A DNA stretch of 64,000 nt, taken from positions 149,909,623-149,973,622 of the forward strand of contig CM023451.1 of the NCBI GenBank assembly GCA_013339765.2, given 5' to 3'. A program made the position numbers and the translations under genes. The stretch comes from Haemaphysalis longicornis. Taxonomy: Eukaryota > Arthropoda > Arachnida > Ixodida > Ixodidae. Within the stretch, counting starts at the first letter, position 1; the number at the start of each line of letters is the position of its first letter. The notes below the pieces were generated by a model. It ran no database searches and was not told the origin of the DNA. It saw only the letters and a program-made list of their open reading frames with translations. Of this stretch, positions 1 to 11,833 are shown piece by piece.

Positions 1-475
1 TTCTCTATCTCCATCCGAAAGTTGTCACGCACAGATACTTGCCCTTATTGTTTAGTGTTCCCCTCATCACGCTGTTCAGGGTTCCCCCTTAGAGCGGCGG
101 CGCTAATATATCTCCTCAAATTGCGACGAGAGGGTTTCTCACAAACAGTTAGCCTGCTTACTCTGCATCTCCTTCATGAACCGGCAGCGTACGTGGTTAC
201 CGGAATTCGAAGTTTAAGCGTCAAGTATTTTCTGGAAATCAATGCCAGCCTACCGATGACAAAAGACGGCACCCCTGTAGAGCTGGTCTTCCTCAGAAGT
301 CTCAACTTTCGTCTCACAAAGTTTATACCGGCCGACTACACATACAGCACCGCCGTGCTTGTAGCAGTGCAGAACAGAGCCCACGACGAGTCTTCTTTGG
401 GACTAGTCACGTTTCGCTTTTGTGCCGTTCTGAATACTATTCAGTAATGCTGATGTGATACGATTTAAAGCAGCT
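1..475. other. Unassigned flank with one weak open frame
   Basis: One 141-codon frame runs on the plus strand at 22-447, but it has no recognisable domain, no clear start context and no splice signals that I could support. I treat it as a chance frame. Nothing else is recognisable before the hAT-type element that follows. Confidence 0.3.
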
Positions 476-483
476 ATTGTAAT

Positions 484-1184
484 CACTGATGTTCCGTGTT
501 GGGAATTTTCCCTTTTTCGGGGAATTTTCGACTGTAATTTTGGCCAAAAGGGAAAAGGGGAATCTTTATAGATTTAGGGAATTTTGGGAGTCATGGAGTA
601 AAAAATAAAAATAATGTCAGTAAACCGGACCTCGCATCATTTATTGCTTTGTTGTTGTTGTTTTTTAATTTCCCTTAACAAATCCTTGTGATTTGTGTTC
701 AAATTTCCGCAGTTGTGTTACCGCAAGCCACAAGCATCCAAGACCACTTCCAATCCAGTTCATAAAGCACGAGGAAGCATAGAGGAAAGAATACTCTGTG
801 AGAACGAGTTAGTAAAGCGTGAAGCGGCGCCTGAGGCTGTGGGGCTGAAGCCTCTTCCCGTGTATTTCTGCGCAATGTACAAAAATGTATTTCGGGTGTG
901 CCTTAGTCTGCGTGCTGGCAGTCAACGAGTGATGGCGCCAGCAGTCCCGGTGGTGAGCAAAAATTACCTCGATTACCCAAAAATACGTCCGGAATGCTAC
1001 GTAAAGTAGACAGGTGGGACTGAAATCCTAACCGGAATCCACGTAGAGATCTATCAGCTGCAGAAAGAGAACGCAGGGAATTTTGCAGGGAATTCTTGAG
1101 AAACCTGGGTGGAAAATATGCTAGAAATACAGAATTTCTGAACCGAGAAGTGGGAATTTTTCTCCCCAGTACGGAACATCACTG
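484..1184 (+). mobile_element. hAT-type non-autonomous DNA transposon, family A copy 1
   Basis: The element is bounded by a 13-bp terminal inverted repeat: CACTGATGTTCCG at 484-496 and CGGAACATCACTG at 1172-1184, with one mismatch. It is flanked by an 8-bp target-site duplication, ATTGTAAT at 476-483 and ATTGTAAC at 1185-1192 (7 of 8 match). A CAGTG-like end and an 8-bp duplication are the usual signature of the hAT superfamily. The 701-bp interior has a 104-codon frame (695-1009) with no resemblance to a transposase, so the copy must have been moved in trans. A related copy in opposite orientation lies at 15628-16477; it shares the ends, a TTTTGGCCAAA-type segment, a GACCTCGCATCATTTA-type segment and the GAGAACGAG..TAGTAAAGC motif. 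Confidence 0.88.
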
Positions 1185-1192
1185 ATTGTAAC

Positions 1193-1784
1193 GCGTTCCG
1201 CGTGCCATATCGGTTTTTGCGGAATCGTCGTCGAATAGTGATAACGCATTATGTCGCCAGTTGTCGTCGTAGGTCTTAATACATTGAGCCCACCAACCAT
1301 GGGCGACATTTTATCGTGAAATGATGTTTATCTAAATAGGCGGGTTTTGTTCACCATCGCCTCACGTCAAGGGTACAGAAAAGATTGGGAAAGGTAGTGA
1401 AAACGGGGGAGTAGGAAAGAAGAGAGAAGAAGTATCCCGGGGAGTAGGGTAGGGAGGAATTACATCAAAAGTACTCTCGGCGACTAAGGCCTAATGCAGT
1501 CGACAAAAACAATCTTTGTTGATGTTCTTTTATCAAGTGAGTGTCGTTAAATGATGCGGCAAAACGCGAGCAACGACGAGATCTCTCAGAGCGGCGAGGA
1601 ATATTGCCACCCCTACTTTTGTTATGCCTCGCCCGCCTCAAATATTTTTGATGAGTTCCTGAGCTCCCAGAACGTTCCTACGCCTCTTAAATAGCCCTCG
1701 GCAAGGTAATGTAGGTCCCTACGTAATTATTCGAACATTTTTACTCCTTTTGTGCCGAAAATATTTAGCGTAAGCGTAAAATCT
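1193..1784. other. Unassigned sequence
   Basis: About 590 bp with no frame, repeat or RNA that I can support. The 62-codon minus frame at 1121-1309 straddles the end of the hAT-type element and is taken as chance. Confidence 0.3.
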
Positions 1785-2072
1785 ATAGTTGATTCCACAA
1801 GCTAGGTGCAGCACTGTGGAGGCTACATTGTTGTCAACAGCCCGCCCCCTCAGGGCGCCTAACTCACCGCGAAGGAAGCGACAAAAGGCGCCGGGGCCTT
1901 GCGGTTCCGCTTGCCGAGAGGGGAGAAGGGAATGTCGGTTCAGGGCCCTAGCGTCACTAAATAAAGGGACGCTACAGGGCCCCCTTCACGGCGAGTTAGG
2001 CGCCACAGTAGGCGCACTGTTGACAACAATGTAGCCTCAACAGTGCTGCACCTAGCTTGTGGTATGAACTAT
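1785..2072. mobile_element. MITE-like element with 46-bp terminal inverted repeats
   Basis: The 46 bp at 1795-1840 and 2017-2062 are inverted copies with a single mismatch (CCACAAGCTAGGTGCAGCAC inwards). Weaker matching extends outwards through ATAGTT (1785-1790) and AACTAT (2067-2072). Inside, GCGCCTAACTC and its partner GAGTTAGGCGC form a second inverted pair, and AGGGCCCTAGCGTC / GACGCTACAGGGCCC forms a third, so most of the 288 bp can fold on itself. The 81-codon frame (1789-2034) is a by-product of the GC-rich arms. I cannot assign a superfamily and did not find an unambiguous target-site duplication. The low divergence of the arms suggests either a recent insertion or arm conversion. 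Confidence 0.8.
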
Positions 2073-2507
2073 TGTTAACGTTTTCTGATGCCCACTGTGC
2101 GCCGTAGATAACGGCAGTAACATCATACTTTATTTGTTAAATCTGCAGAGTGTACGTATAAGACAACCCAAACAAATTTTTATATTGTGAATGCCCAATA
2201 AAAAAAGAAAACTCAAAGTTGGCCTATGTTAAACAGAAGAGAATAGCTTTGAGCATTTGCCTTCAGTATCTAACAGAATATATTAAGATTGAGCCTTTGC
2301 TTTCAGAATAACTCGTAAGATATCAGGACGTGTTACGGTGGCCTGGAAGCCGGGATGCGCAAACAGCGAGGGTGCTCTAAACGTATTCACGGTGCTGAGT
2401 CGCCACTATGAAGTGAAGTGTAAAGAACGGTGTCGATTGTAGTTAAGAGGTCAATAATATGTTAAGCTTTGTTTCCATTGTCTGTTAGATAGTTTTAGGA
2501 TATTGCT
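2073..2507. other. Unassigned sequence
   Basis: AT-rich stretch between the MITE-like element and a short perfect palindrome. I see no gene or repeat in it. Confidence 0.3.
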
Positions 2508-2534
2508 AGCAGGTTAACTTAAAGTTAACCTGCT
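2508..2534. repeat. Short palindrome (13-bp arms)
   Basis: AGCAGGTTAACTT and its exact reverse complement flank a single A. The GTTAAC core occurs in each arm. No flanking duplication or larger element was recognised, so this may be chance or the scar of a small inverted-repeat element. Confidence 0.6.
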
Positions 2535-2684
2535 CCGTTTGAACTTTACAAAAGAGAGTGCAAAGCTTTAGCATGCCGTTACCGTTAAGGTATGCTCCGT
2601 ATTGCGTGACGTCACACCGCAGATCCCTTTTTTTTTTCTAATCATATTTTAGCCCGCGTCATTCCTCAAATTTCTCATGCAAGT

Positions 2685-2747
2685 TGTTCATGCAGGTGCA
2701 ATGATTGCTCATGCAGGTGCTATTATTGCTAATGCAGGTGTAACAAG
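2685..2747 (+). repeat. Minisatellite, three 21-bp units
   Basis: Three consecutive units share ATGCAGGTG at a spacing of 21 bp, with drift in the second half of each unit. A degenerate ATGCAAG lies just upstream and may be a fourth unit. Confidence 0.75.
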
Positions 2748-4330
2748 CTTAAGATAGCCACAAAAGTAGTGTTCAAACAGAATGTACATTTCAAAATGCG
2801 GGCACTGCATTCTTTCTTCTATGAAACTTTTTATAGAACTTGTGATTGTCCGTATTTGCATGAATTCAAGGCAACTCGAGCTTTAGGGGCGGTTGAAGAC
2901 TGGGTGAAGTTATGAGGTAAGCTTGCCTAACCGGACCTCGACATCAGTGGCAACTTAGGGAAGAGCTTCAGCCGAGACCAGGGATATGATTCTGTTGAGG
3001 TCAAGTTGAGTGACATTTATTTGCCACCTCTCACCCAACGCCCCTCGTTACAGACACTTTACATATTCTAGTGGTGGACGTTTTTATGGTGTTGAATGAC
3101 ATGGTGCTGTTTGTTTCGTTGATATGCATGAAAGCGGACGTCGAGTACCCGCGCACCACCGCACAAAGCTCGGCAAGACAGAGGCCTGGGACATGGCAGA
3201 TAAATGACCGCAGAGGCGTGTTAAGCGAACCTCTTGCAGCATGCCAAGAAGCCGACCCGCGCGAGAGACGCCGCTCTAGCGACTGTGGACCCCGCGAAGG
3301 CGAGGCAACTGAAGGAGATTTTCTCGGCGCGGCCGCCTTTCCTCCGAGCGCCGTCGGAATTAGAGCTGGGCGCTGCATATTTAACGCTGCTGCCTTAATG
3401 ACGATTGAGGCAACATTAGGGTGGTGGGGAAACCCTCACATCGCCTGTTTTGCTGCAGTTCTTGCCGTCTTCTTTCCGCAGAGAGGCCTAATCTTCCCCC
3501 TGTCTCTCCGAATGTCACCCATTTGTACCGCGAGATTGGTCTCCAGTCGTCCTGCCTTCACCTTCAAACTAACTTGGCTCCTAAGTTGACTCTTAGAAGC
3601 TAAACAACAACCTTCCAAGAAGTTTGTTCTCTAAAGTGATTGAAAAATTAGGGTTCCTTCTAAAAAATCGGTCATATGGTCTCCCATCCCCTCCCCTCTT
3701 TCTTTTTTACCATGCCCGTTTCTTTTCACACTAATCGTCTTACACCAAAAAAATACCGGGATGTTTCGAAGACCTCTTCCTGGGCATCTTTAGTGGACTT
3801 CCAGCGTGTTCGGTGTTTCGATGAATTCGCCGGAGGATCTGTCGGCCTCCGGGCAACGCATTAGCTGAAGACGGTGAGCGTCTCGGAAATTAGGTGCGTC
3901 GTTAGCGGCAGCTTTCTCGGTGCATAATGAAGGAGCTGGAACCGGAACACCACGCGGTATCCACTAGCAGTTCCGCAAGATGTGAACTGCGAGACTGCTA
4001 AGTACCTTTTGCAAACTCTCCGCTGATTTTAAGTTAATTATCTTTGCCCTCATATTTTCACAGTCGCACATCGTAATGAATTTTATCTTAGTTTATGTTC
4101 TTTGATGCGCTTATATCTACCAGTTTTCCATTCTGGTTTTCGATTCATCAAACCAAAAAAAAAATACAATGTTATAACTAATCTCCACAAAAGGGGGCAA
4201 AGAAGTTTAATATGCTATTTTCCTTTCGCCCTTTTACTTACAGTGCACCAAATGCCTCGAGGGTACAAACGCGATACAGGAGTTTGGCAAAAAACAATAC
4301 CGTGCTTTGACAATACTGTGAAGTACGTGG
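2748..4330. other. Unassigned sequence
   Basis: Overlapping frames of 115 codons (minus, 3031-3378) and 172 codons (plus, 3071-3589) lie on opposite strands over a GC-richer patch. Neither has a recognisable domain, signal peptide or splice context. I treat both as chance. Confidence 0.25.
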
Positions 4331-4376
4331 CTAAGCCTTTCTAAGCCTTTTCTAAGCCTTTCTAAGCCTTTTATAG
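4331..4376 (+). repeat. Short tandem repeat, CTAAGCCTTT units
   Basis: Four units of 10-12 bp containing CTAAGCCTTT follow one another with one-base length changes. Confidence 0.75.
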
Positions 4377-5691
4377 GGTTGCACTACGCAATTGAACGCC
4401 GTCCCTTTGAGTTCAGGAGCGGTGATTCTCATACAACTACTTACTCCTCACGAAAACGGATATGGCGTCCTCACGGACACAGCACTTCACACAACTTCCA
4501 ACGACCGCGACGTGTGCAAATTCACCAAATTTTCAATGGTACTACCGCAAACAAACGCGTTCCTCCCGTGGCAACGCAGAGTTGAGACGGAAAGGAATGA
4601 AATATTTAGCAGTACACTGAACCTACCAGGAGCTTCGAAAGAAAACAGTTCCATCTCTCCGATCGCATCCCCAGACACTCTCTGTGACTTCTAGCTAAAC
4701 TCTCGCCAAGCTTACTCGGCACTCAGAGCCAAAGTCGAATCCCAAAGCCAATCAAGCCCTGTAGGCTCGCATATTTCGTCCGAGCGGCTAAAGTGAACGC
4801 TGCGACCCGGAAAGCCAAATTTACGAAAACGAAGCGAGTAAATGCTGAGACTAAAGCGCGTACGGCAAATAGATACAACGCAGCGGAATCAACACTGGGG
4901 CCGCACGTCACTTCATGTTGGCAGCGTTACTGAGCACAGCGCGCTTTATCGCCGACAATTAAATTACAGCTCGGCCCCAAAGAGCCGACGTCGCACTTAG
5001 CCGGGTCGGAAGGGCATCCTGCTGTTGGGGCCAGGGGAAAGAGTTAGGCCCGGGCCAACCCGGGCCGGGCGGCCAGTCCCGCCACAGCAACGCGAGCCCA
5101 TCAGCGCGCGGTCTGACTCGCCGAGCAGCGGGCTCTCCTTAAGCGCCGGGCCGCAATCGACTGCGGTGATGGCAGACCCTTGTCCCTCTCATCCCCAGAG
5201 GGCAATTCTGGCGCTCCCCTCCACCACTTGGCCGTCGCCGGGCTGGACTCCGGCTGCCCTAATGATTTCTCGGGGCTAATGATTTGTACCTCGTGCCCTC
5301 TTTCTTTTCCGCACGCCCGTGCCGGATCTTTTCCGCGGCTCAAAGGAAACCAATTGAGCCGCATTCCCTGGCACCCGAGATGGGCATTGTATACCGTGTT
5401 TCCCCCCGTAAAACGCGTCTTAGGCGAGCGTAAATTGCGGTGGAGAGAGATCTCTTCAAAGTGTGGCCTTTCTGACGACTTCCCTGCTGCGAAACTCAAA
5501 TACTTCAAGCATTCTTGGAATAGGGGAGGCAGATTAACCTAATGTTCCGTCTCTACTTAAACAAAGACACTAGCTGTAAGTGTGAGCATGCGGTCAATTT
5601 ACGCTCTATGTAGATGGGATAAAGCGGTGTTGAAAGAAAGTAACCGCATATCAAGTGCAAGTCAAGACATCTGCCTCGAATGAAATAAAGT
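4377..5691. other. Unassigned sequence with a GC-rich patch
   Basis: Several 60-135-codon frames lie on both strands, none with a recognisable domain. The part at about 4985-5300 is GC-rich and CpG-rich (for example CCCGGGCCAACCCGGGCCGG) and could be regulatory, but no transcription signal is clear. Confidence 0.25.
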
Positions 5692-6325
5692 ATTTTGAGC
5701 GTTGATAATGAAATCTTGCACCACTCCGTCTAACGACGACGATGGTGGAACGCGAAGCTTTCTCGTGATGGATTCTTTTGTTTGTCAATTCCACACTGCG
5801 AGAATGTGCTACTCAGGAGGTACGCACCACGTTTCCAGAATACTCACAGCAACTCTCGGGTGTGCGCTCCATAGGCCTAACGTCTGGGTTTGGGGTGCAC
5901 GGCGCGAATCGGTAACTGCTGCTTGGCGTTCTGTGTGCAATTTTTTGAGAGCATGCCGGTTTGAGGTGTTAAACCCAAAATGTGGCGTTAGGCCTCGCGT
6001 CCTAAACCTCAAAATGGGAAGCTAGGCCTGACTTCTTGTGGCTACCAGTCTGAGGGCACGCAGAGCAACGCCATTCTTCTCGTGACGGATCCGTTGGTTG
6101 TCGTTTGATTTTTCCAAACTGCATCGATCATGTCGAAATGGAGCAATCAGATAGACGCCTGCTTCATAAAGCGAGGGACGCAGGTTCGATTTCGGCCACA
6201 GGAAGCGTTTTTTTTCTTTCAGTTCACCCACGATCATTCGTCATCATCGTCAGAGAAAGTTGGCTTTTATGCAGGGCGTATTGGCGTACAACGGCATCCG
6301 TATAAGTACACCAAAGCTTTGCTTT
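5692..6325 (+). repeat. Composite tRNA-derived SINE, family B copy 1 (long form)
   Basis: This segment aligns with 29660-30080 from CTCCGTCTAACGACGACGAT through to GTATTGGCGTACAACGGCAT. A tRNA-like part at about 6129-6200 has an A-box-like TGGAGCAATCAGATA and a B-box GGTTCGATT. The copy here is about 200 bp longer than the other: between the CTGCTTGGCGTTC segment and the tRNA-like part it carries extra sequence (about 5933-6128). Part of that extra sequence, TCTCGTGACGGATC at about 6079, looks like a diverged second copy of TCTCGTGATGGATT near the element start (5761). Open frames in this stretch (5702-6025, 6022-6237 and others) are shadows of the repeat. Confidence 0.75.
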
Positions 6326-7118
6326 AAAAAAAGGGAGGAGCTAGTAGAAAGTAGGGAGAAGGAAGGAGAAGACGAAAACAAAACGACCAATATACGTTGT
6401 CAGTAGGCAATTAAACGCGAACAGCAAACCACGATTACTTCTGTTCTAGTAACGTCTCCCAGAGACTCACTTCGGCGTTCGCAATGTAGGTGCATGGACG
6501 CCACACCCCCCAACGCAGCCACAGACTTTAGCATGTAGTGCGGTAGATGGTGGCGTTACTAGAGCAAGAGCCCTCACGGTCTGCTGTTCGCTTTCTATTG
6601 CTGGACGGGTGTACGCGGGGAGGATGGTCCAAGTGATGTCGGCGTAGGTGTTCACCATTCATGTGTTTGTTACATCGTTATTATTGCGTGAGCAATATAT
6701 AAGACATGTTAGCAAACTTTTCGCCTTGATCCTTCAACACAACGAGAAACAGAAGAGCACACAACGAGGGTGTGGAGAAAGCGCGTAGAGAGAGCTGTAT
6801 TTGAGAGTGGAGAGAGATATGACTTCGAAACGCGGGCGACGTTGCAGGGAGTCGTCAAATCGAAGCGCAGCTCGCCAGGCGCTTCTGCCCTGACAGGTCC
6901 CGTGCATCATGCCAGCGCTTGTGTGCGTTTAGAATCGAGTCTGCAGCCAATGTGGGCAGCAAAGGAGAAAGGAACGGGAATGAGGGTGACGAAATGCCCA
7001 TGCAAAAGCAGATACAGGCAGCCAGTGTCACTGCTGAAGCGAGCCATGAGCGAGCAAACGGGACCGCTGAGGTGGTTAGAGTGCCAAGAGGGGTTGGCAC
7101 GGGGTAGTGAAGACGTGC
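6326..7118. other. Unassigned sequence
   Basis: No recognisable element. The 160-codon frame beginning at 6770 is open mainly because it runs into the GA microsatellite, so I do not call it a gene. Confidence 0.3.
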
Positions 7119-7127
7119 AAGAGAGAG

Positions 7128-7187
<60 letters not shown>
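7119..7187. repeat. GA/TC microsatellite, likely LINE 3' tail
   Basis: A nearly pure GA run with one interruption near 7144. On the minus strand it reads as a TC tail placed directly after TTTATAAAGG, which is where a LINE 3' end would have its tail, so it probably belongs to the LINE fragment next to it. Confidence 0.9.
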
Positions 7188-7190
<3 letters not shown>

Positions 7191-7605
7191 CCTTTATAAA
7201 AAGCTGGAGATGTCAGTCTAGCGGTAGGGCTTGCTTCTCCAAATGGGGATGAATACAGTGAGATGAAAGGGGAAATAGAGAGGGAGAAAGAAAATAAATA
7301 AGAAAGGGGGAGGGGAGATGTACATATATATGAAATGCATATGTACAGAAGGTTCACAGGACCTCTTCCAGCCCTGTTTCCGCAAGAAAAGTAAGCAGTT
7401 GTTGTTCCCAGCGCAGCCTCGCCATGGTTTCTCCAGGCTCCAACGAAGTCTGAAAGTTGTAGAGCGCTTCCACGTCGGAGTGGCACAAGTGGACGCGCAA
7501 GAAACGCAGCGTTGGGGACTTCTAAAACTGGAACAAGGCGTCCGCAATAAACGGAGCTCCAAGTCCGCTAAGGACGGGTACGAGATGCTGAGGCATTTCT
7601 AAATA
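7188..7605 (-). mobile_element. 3' end of a non-LTR retrotransposon (I-like), truncated
   Basis: On the minus strand a frame runs from about 7605 to a stop at 7354-7356. It reads VLSGLGAPFIADALFQF, an in-frame stop, then FLRVHLC and finally LTFLAETGLEEVL. A C-terminal end of this type is what I remember from tick I-like LINEs, and the I-like LINE at 49-51 kb ends in the similar FEYLDEIGVTEMI. The coding end is followed by about 160 bp of untranslated sequence, a TATAAAGG motif and a TC tail (7119-7187), the order expected of a LINE 3' end. The reverse transcriptase and RNase H parts are absent. The alternative is a host-gene remnant, which the tail argues against. Confidence 0.5.
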
Positions 7606-10600
7606 TGCACCTATAGATCTTCAAAAAAATTTCTGTTTGTTTTGTTTGTTCTTCATGCCAAAGTGCCTGCCGAGTAGTCGGCTTCCCTGTTGCGCCGAGC
7701 ACCTTCATTTCTGGCTGCATACGCATACAGATAAAGAAGAGTCAACGGAGGAAAATGAACAATACACACGCGGAGTCACTTATATCAACTTCCTATGAGA
7801 TAATGACGGTTGACGCCTCTGCCACCTGGTATAGGCCCTTTTATTTGTGTGGTTACCCGGGGTACTGCTAGGAAATAAACATTTTGTGCTTCAAAAAGTA
7901 TCATTGGTTGCTTACTTACATTCGCACTTCCTCAGCGTCATTACATGCATTCATGTCTCATTTACCAGCGCAACACACTTCTAACTCTATTTACGCTTTT
8001 GTAGAAAATACGAAAGCAACTGCACTGGCGGATGTGTATTTGCTTAGATGCTGTAGGCCGAAAGTGAGCCCAGAGTGTTATATGAGAAAAACACGGTATC
8101 CTGGCCTTGGCCCTTTACTGCCGCCCGGGAGAAACCACGGAGAGGACCATGGTGGAAGCGAAAGGAGGCCCCGGAGACAAGTATGATCCGGCCGCGTTTT
8201 CCACTCGCATGACTACTTCTCTTGCTCGTTCATAACAAACACGCAAAACGAACAGAGTACGAATCCCACCGGGAACAGAGCTTTCTCCTTTCTCTTTCGG
8301 TTGCAGCTCGTCCTGATTGCGGTTGTCACCCGGTTCATCTCTATTAGACGAGGCACGCTCTTTCCGGGAAACGCCGACGTCGAAAAGCTACGCCATGTCC
8401 CACCAATTAGTGAACGTATGGTGCTTGGCTTAGTCGGCAGGATGTCGACGGGGAACACGGGCTTTCAGAATGCCGTCGTCGTAGGCCAATCTTTTTGCAG
8501 ATATTATTAACTGGCTCGCTGAGAGGCACGCATGAATTTCGTTCTTTATGGGGACGTTGCGGAGTCCTTGTTTATGGTTTATGCGCACATCAGCGGCACA
8601 GAATAAACAAAATGCGGTACGAGAACTTTTGGGAGTTGCCTATGGCAATACTTCACTTCAGGACATAAAAATAAAAGAGGCCAAGTTAGCAGAGACTCTG
8701 TTAGTGGGTTGACCCATGAGCTTATGCCTAATTACCACTCTTCAAAATCTCAGCTAGTTATGCGAAAGTTCCTGTTAAAAGCGTGAACCCGTACATATTT
8801 GAAAGAAACTAGCATTTGCGAGAGTTTGGGTATTGAGACAAGGAACTACGTCGAAAAGTCAATACTATGAAATATTTGTGAGCAATATTTTGATGCAGAA
8901 TTATCCGTTTACGCGGTAGGTCAACAATTCGGGGTGGCCTAGAGACAGACGCCTGACAACATGGCTTACAGCGCAAACATAATAAAATAAATTAATTACG
9001 TTTAAAGAAAAACGAGGAAAATATGGCCTGCATAGGAATCGGCGGTAAAGCTGCTCTACTGGTAGAGTTGGCGCGCTGCTGCTTATCTTGTGCTCATAGC
9101 TTTTACAACTCCTCTGCATCATATATTAAAGCTTACGAAATTTCGTTTTAGAGATAAGGCAGGTGCAACGCAATGTTCCCTAACCAGAGCAGTTCCCCTG
9201 GCGCTGCTTTATCGAAGCAAGAGGCAGTTGCGAAGAGGCAAGTGATCGTGGCATGCATGCAATACTGATTGGCGGGGCCTGCGCGTGAGCGGGTCTCGAC
9301 AGAAGATGCTGCGCAACGAGATCGCGCAGCGGTTAGTTTTCGCCACCGCTTTGATGGTAAAAAGGCTCATGGATGTATGTACATACTTACGTTCATACGT
9401 ACATGACTGATAACGTCTCCGCGAAATTTACGCATAGCTTTTTAAGAATTGTGTAACGAGTTTTGCTCAAGATGCCGTGCAAATTCGGATTTTTTTCGCA
9501 GTAAGTGATAAACAAGCAAAAATAATAAGGAAAAAAAACACTGTCGTCGAATTATGTTAAGGTTTTCTAATTTAGGGTGTCTTTCTTTGTATAAGAATAA
9601 ATTCTACCGACGTCTGCAGATTTCATCTCGTAAACCCTTGTGATCAATCAAACAATATTGTACTTTGGTGTTTGTGCGAGTTCCCATTGTTCCGGGAATA
9701 GGACAAGCAAGAATGATTGCAACGTGTAGTCTACAAAACACAGTACAAGAAAAAAAAAAAGAAACTCGTATCCTGTGATGCGTGGGTTCAGAACACATTA
9801 TTTTCTAAGCCTGGGTGTATCTTAGAAGTAAAGAACAAAAAGCCGACACGAAGGAATGAATAAAGATTTCCAGCGTCTTCCACCGCCATTGTAGAGTGCA
9901 TCAAGCGCGGCGTTCATCTTTTATCGCGGCATTTATTTTGCCCACGGACCATTGGCTTTTAATCAAGGCTTCCCTTTTTTCCTGTCCCTTCCCGCAACGC
10001 TGCGGCAAACCTGCGGTTGATTTATGGCCTTGTGATGCGCCCCAAATACTGGGCTTTGGTTTCCAACCGAAGGCTCATTTATTTCGCCACAGCTACTTCT
10101 CGCGGGATTGCGCTTCTCTACGCTTTACCGCTCGCCCAAGACGCTTCAATGGGAAATCGCCCGGGAGCAAGGATTTGCCGCGGTTTCGAATCCATAGCAC
10201 CTTAGCCTAAATGACTTGTCAGAACAGAGGTGCAAGCTTTGGCGGCACCGTGTCTTTCTGATATGTTGCGGTTTTCGTGTATCGCCTCGTGTTCTGGCCT
10301 ATTGTCTTTTAGGTTGTCGCGTCCGAGCGCCGGTGAGACGCTTGCCAATTTCAAACTCTGGCTTGTCTTCCAATGACTTGAACTTGCTTCAAGTCACTCA
10401 ACTCAAGAACGGAGTGTTGCACAATGGTACGAAAAGTTATTTGTTTGTGATTGCTTGTGTTCCACAAAAAGGATTATTCTGTTTTTGTTTCTTCTCATAT
10501 ATGCAAAAGGAGCTGATGACTGGAATGCACAATGTCCTGAACTACGTAGAGAGGTACAAAGGTAAAAAATGGAAGGCGAACATAATGGAACCACAGAGGC

Positions 10601-10960
10601 AAGCCTAAAGATCCGTACGCTTCAAAGACTAAGGTCGTGTTATGAAGCTGCTGATTTGATGAACGCGTGCCCCTCGCTGTATAATAAAGAAAACCAATAA
10701 ACCCAGCTGCCTACCACCTCAAATGTAAGTATGAACTAAGAAAAAAGAAGAGATCGCTCTTTCCGCAGTACAATGTTTCTCCCTCTAACCCCCCCGCCCC
10801 CCAAACAGACTAAACCAAAAAACAAATGAAAGAAAAACCATTGTCTAGCGTAGTAAAGGGCTTCCAAGCTCAATTAGTCTGTCTAACCATAGTAGATGCG
10901 TCAGTAAAAATTGGGGCCGGATGCATCGCCTTGTGCTGACAAACAACAACAACTAAGAAC
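7606..10960. other. Unassigned sequence
   Basis: About 3.3 kb with no supported element or gene. Frames of 100-130 codons (7884-8186, 9896-10210, 10216-10608) lack recognisable domains and splice context. The 8-bp CTAAGAAC at 10953-10960 is the left target-site duplication of the next element. Confidence 0.25.
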
Positions 10961-11825
10961 CAGTATTTGGCAGTAACTAGTTACTAGTAACGCGATACCG
11001 GTTACTAGTTACTTTTTTCTGTAACTTGTAGCTTTAACTACTTTTAAGTTAGAGGAACTTCTAGCTGTAACACTGTTGCTTTTTTACACACTAACTGCGA
11101 CGGGGAATTCTGTTCTAGTTAGGCTACTTCCTTTTTATAAAAAAAAATTCTCCAGCAGCAACACTAGCTCAAGGCCGGCTTACAGTTGGCGCTTTCCACT
11201 TTTTCGGACTTTCTTCTTTCCCATGTCGTCTCCACACGGCTCCGCTCGTAGTTTAGGAGAGGAGGTAGCTAAAATAATTAAGTTCCCCACAGAAGACCGA
11301 GGCATGCAGTGGAGACTTAAAGGTGATTTGTTGGAAGCATTCCTTCGCCTTGATAAGATCGGGAAAAAGAAATAAAATAAACTGAAAATTACACCTACAC
11401 TGAGGTAAAAGCTGGCGTACCTCGGTAAAAAACACCACTGAAGACTGGCCCACCAAAAACAGGGCACCCATATTGACACCAAGGGTGCACCAAGAAAAAA
11501 GTTGATGCCACAAAATGGGGTGCATAAAACCATTGTTGGTGCTGGGCTTGAGCGTTCGGTCCCCGTTTTGGTTTCCCATCATCTGGGTTTTACCACATCA
11601 ATTTTGATTATCTGCATGTCTTCCTACATTTCTATTAAGTAAACTCGATCATTTGGTTCGTGATCTGTTACTTAGTTTTATACAGTAACGAAAAAGTAAC
11701 GACGTCACTTTTGCACAGTAACTGTAACTGTATTAAGTTACTTTTAGGAAATTTTGTAACTGTCATGGGTACTTTTTGCTGTAAGTGTAACACTATTACT
11801 TTTATTGGTAACATGCCCATGACTG
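10961..11825. mobile_element. hAT-type non-autonomous DNA transposon, family C
   Basis: The left end CAGTATTTGGCAGTAAC and the right end (reverse strand) CAGTCATGGGCATGTTACC match the CAGTG..GGCA.GTTAC type of hAT terminus. The flanks CTAAGAAC (10953-10960) and CTTAGAAC (11826-11833) form an 8-bp target-site duplication with one difference. Both subterminal regions are rich in AGTAAC/GTTACT words, another common hAT trait: 10961-11090 on the left and about 11660-11810 on the right. Frames inside (11076-11375 plus; 11180-11582 minus) show no transposase motif. The 865-bp copy is therefore non-autonomous or heavily decayed. Confidence 0.85.
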
Positions 11826-11833
11826 CTTAGAAC

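Noticed and set aside
2685..2747. 21-bp repeats as regulatory iterons
   Set aside because: Only three drifting units with no associated gene or origin feature; treated as a minisatellite.
3031..3589. Opposing 115- and 172-codon frames
   Set aside because: Mutually overlapping on opposite strands, with no domain, signal or splice evidence.
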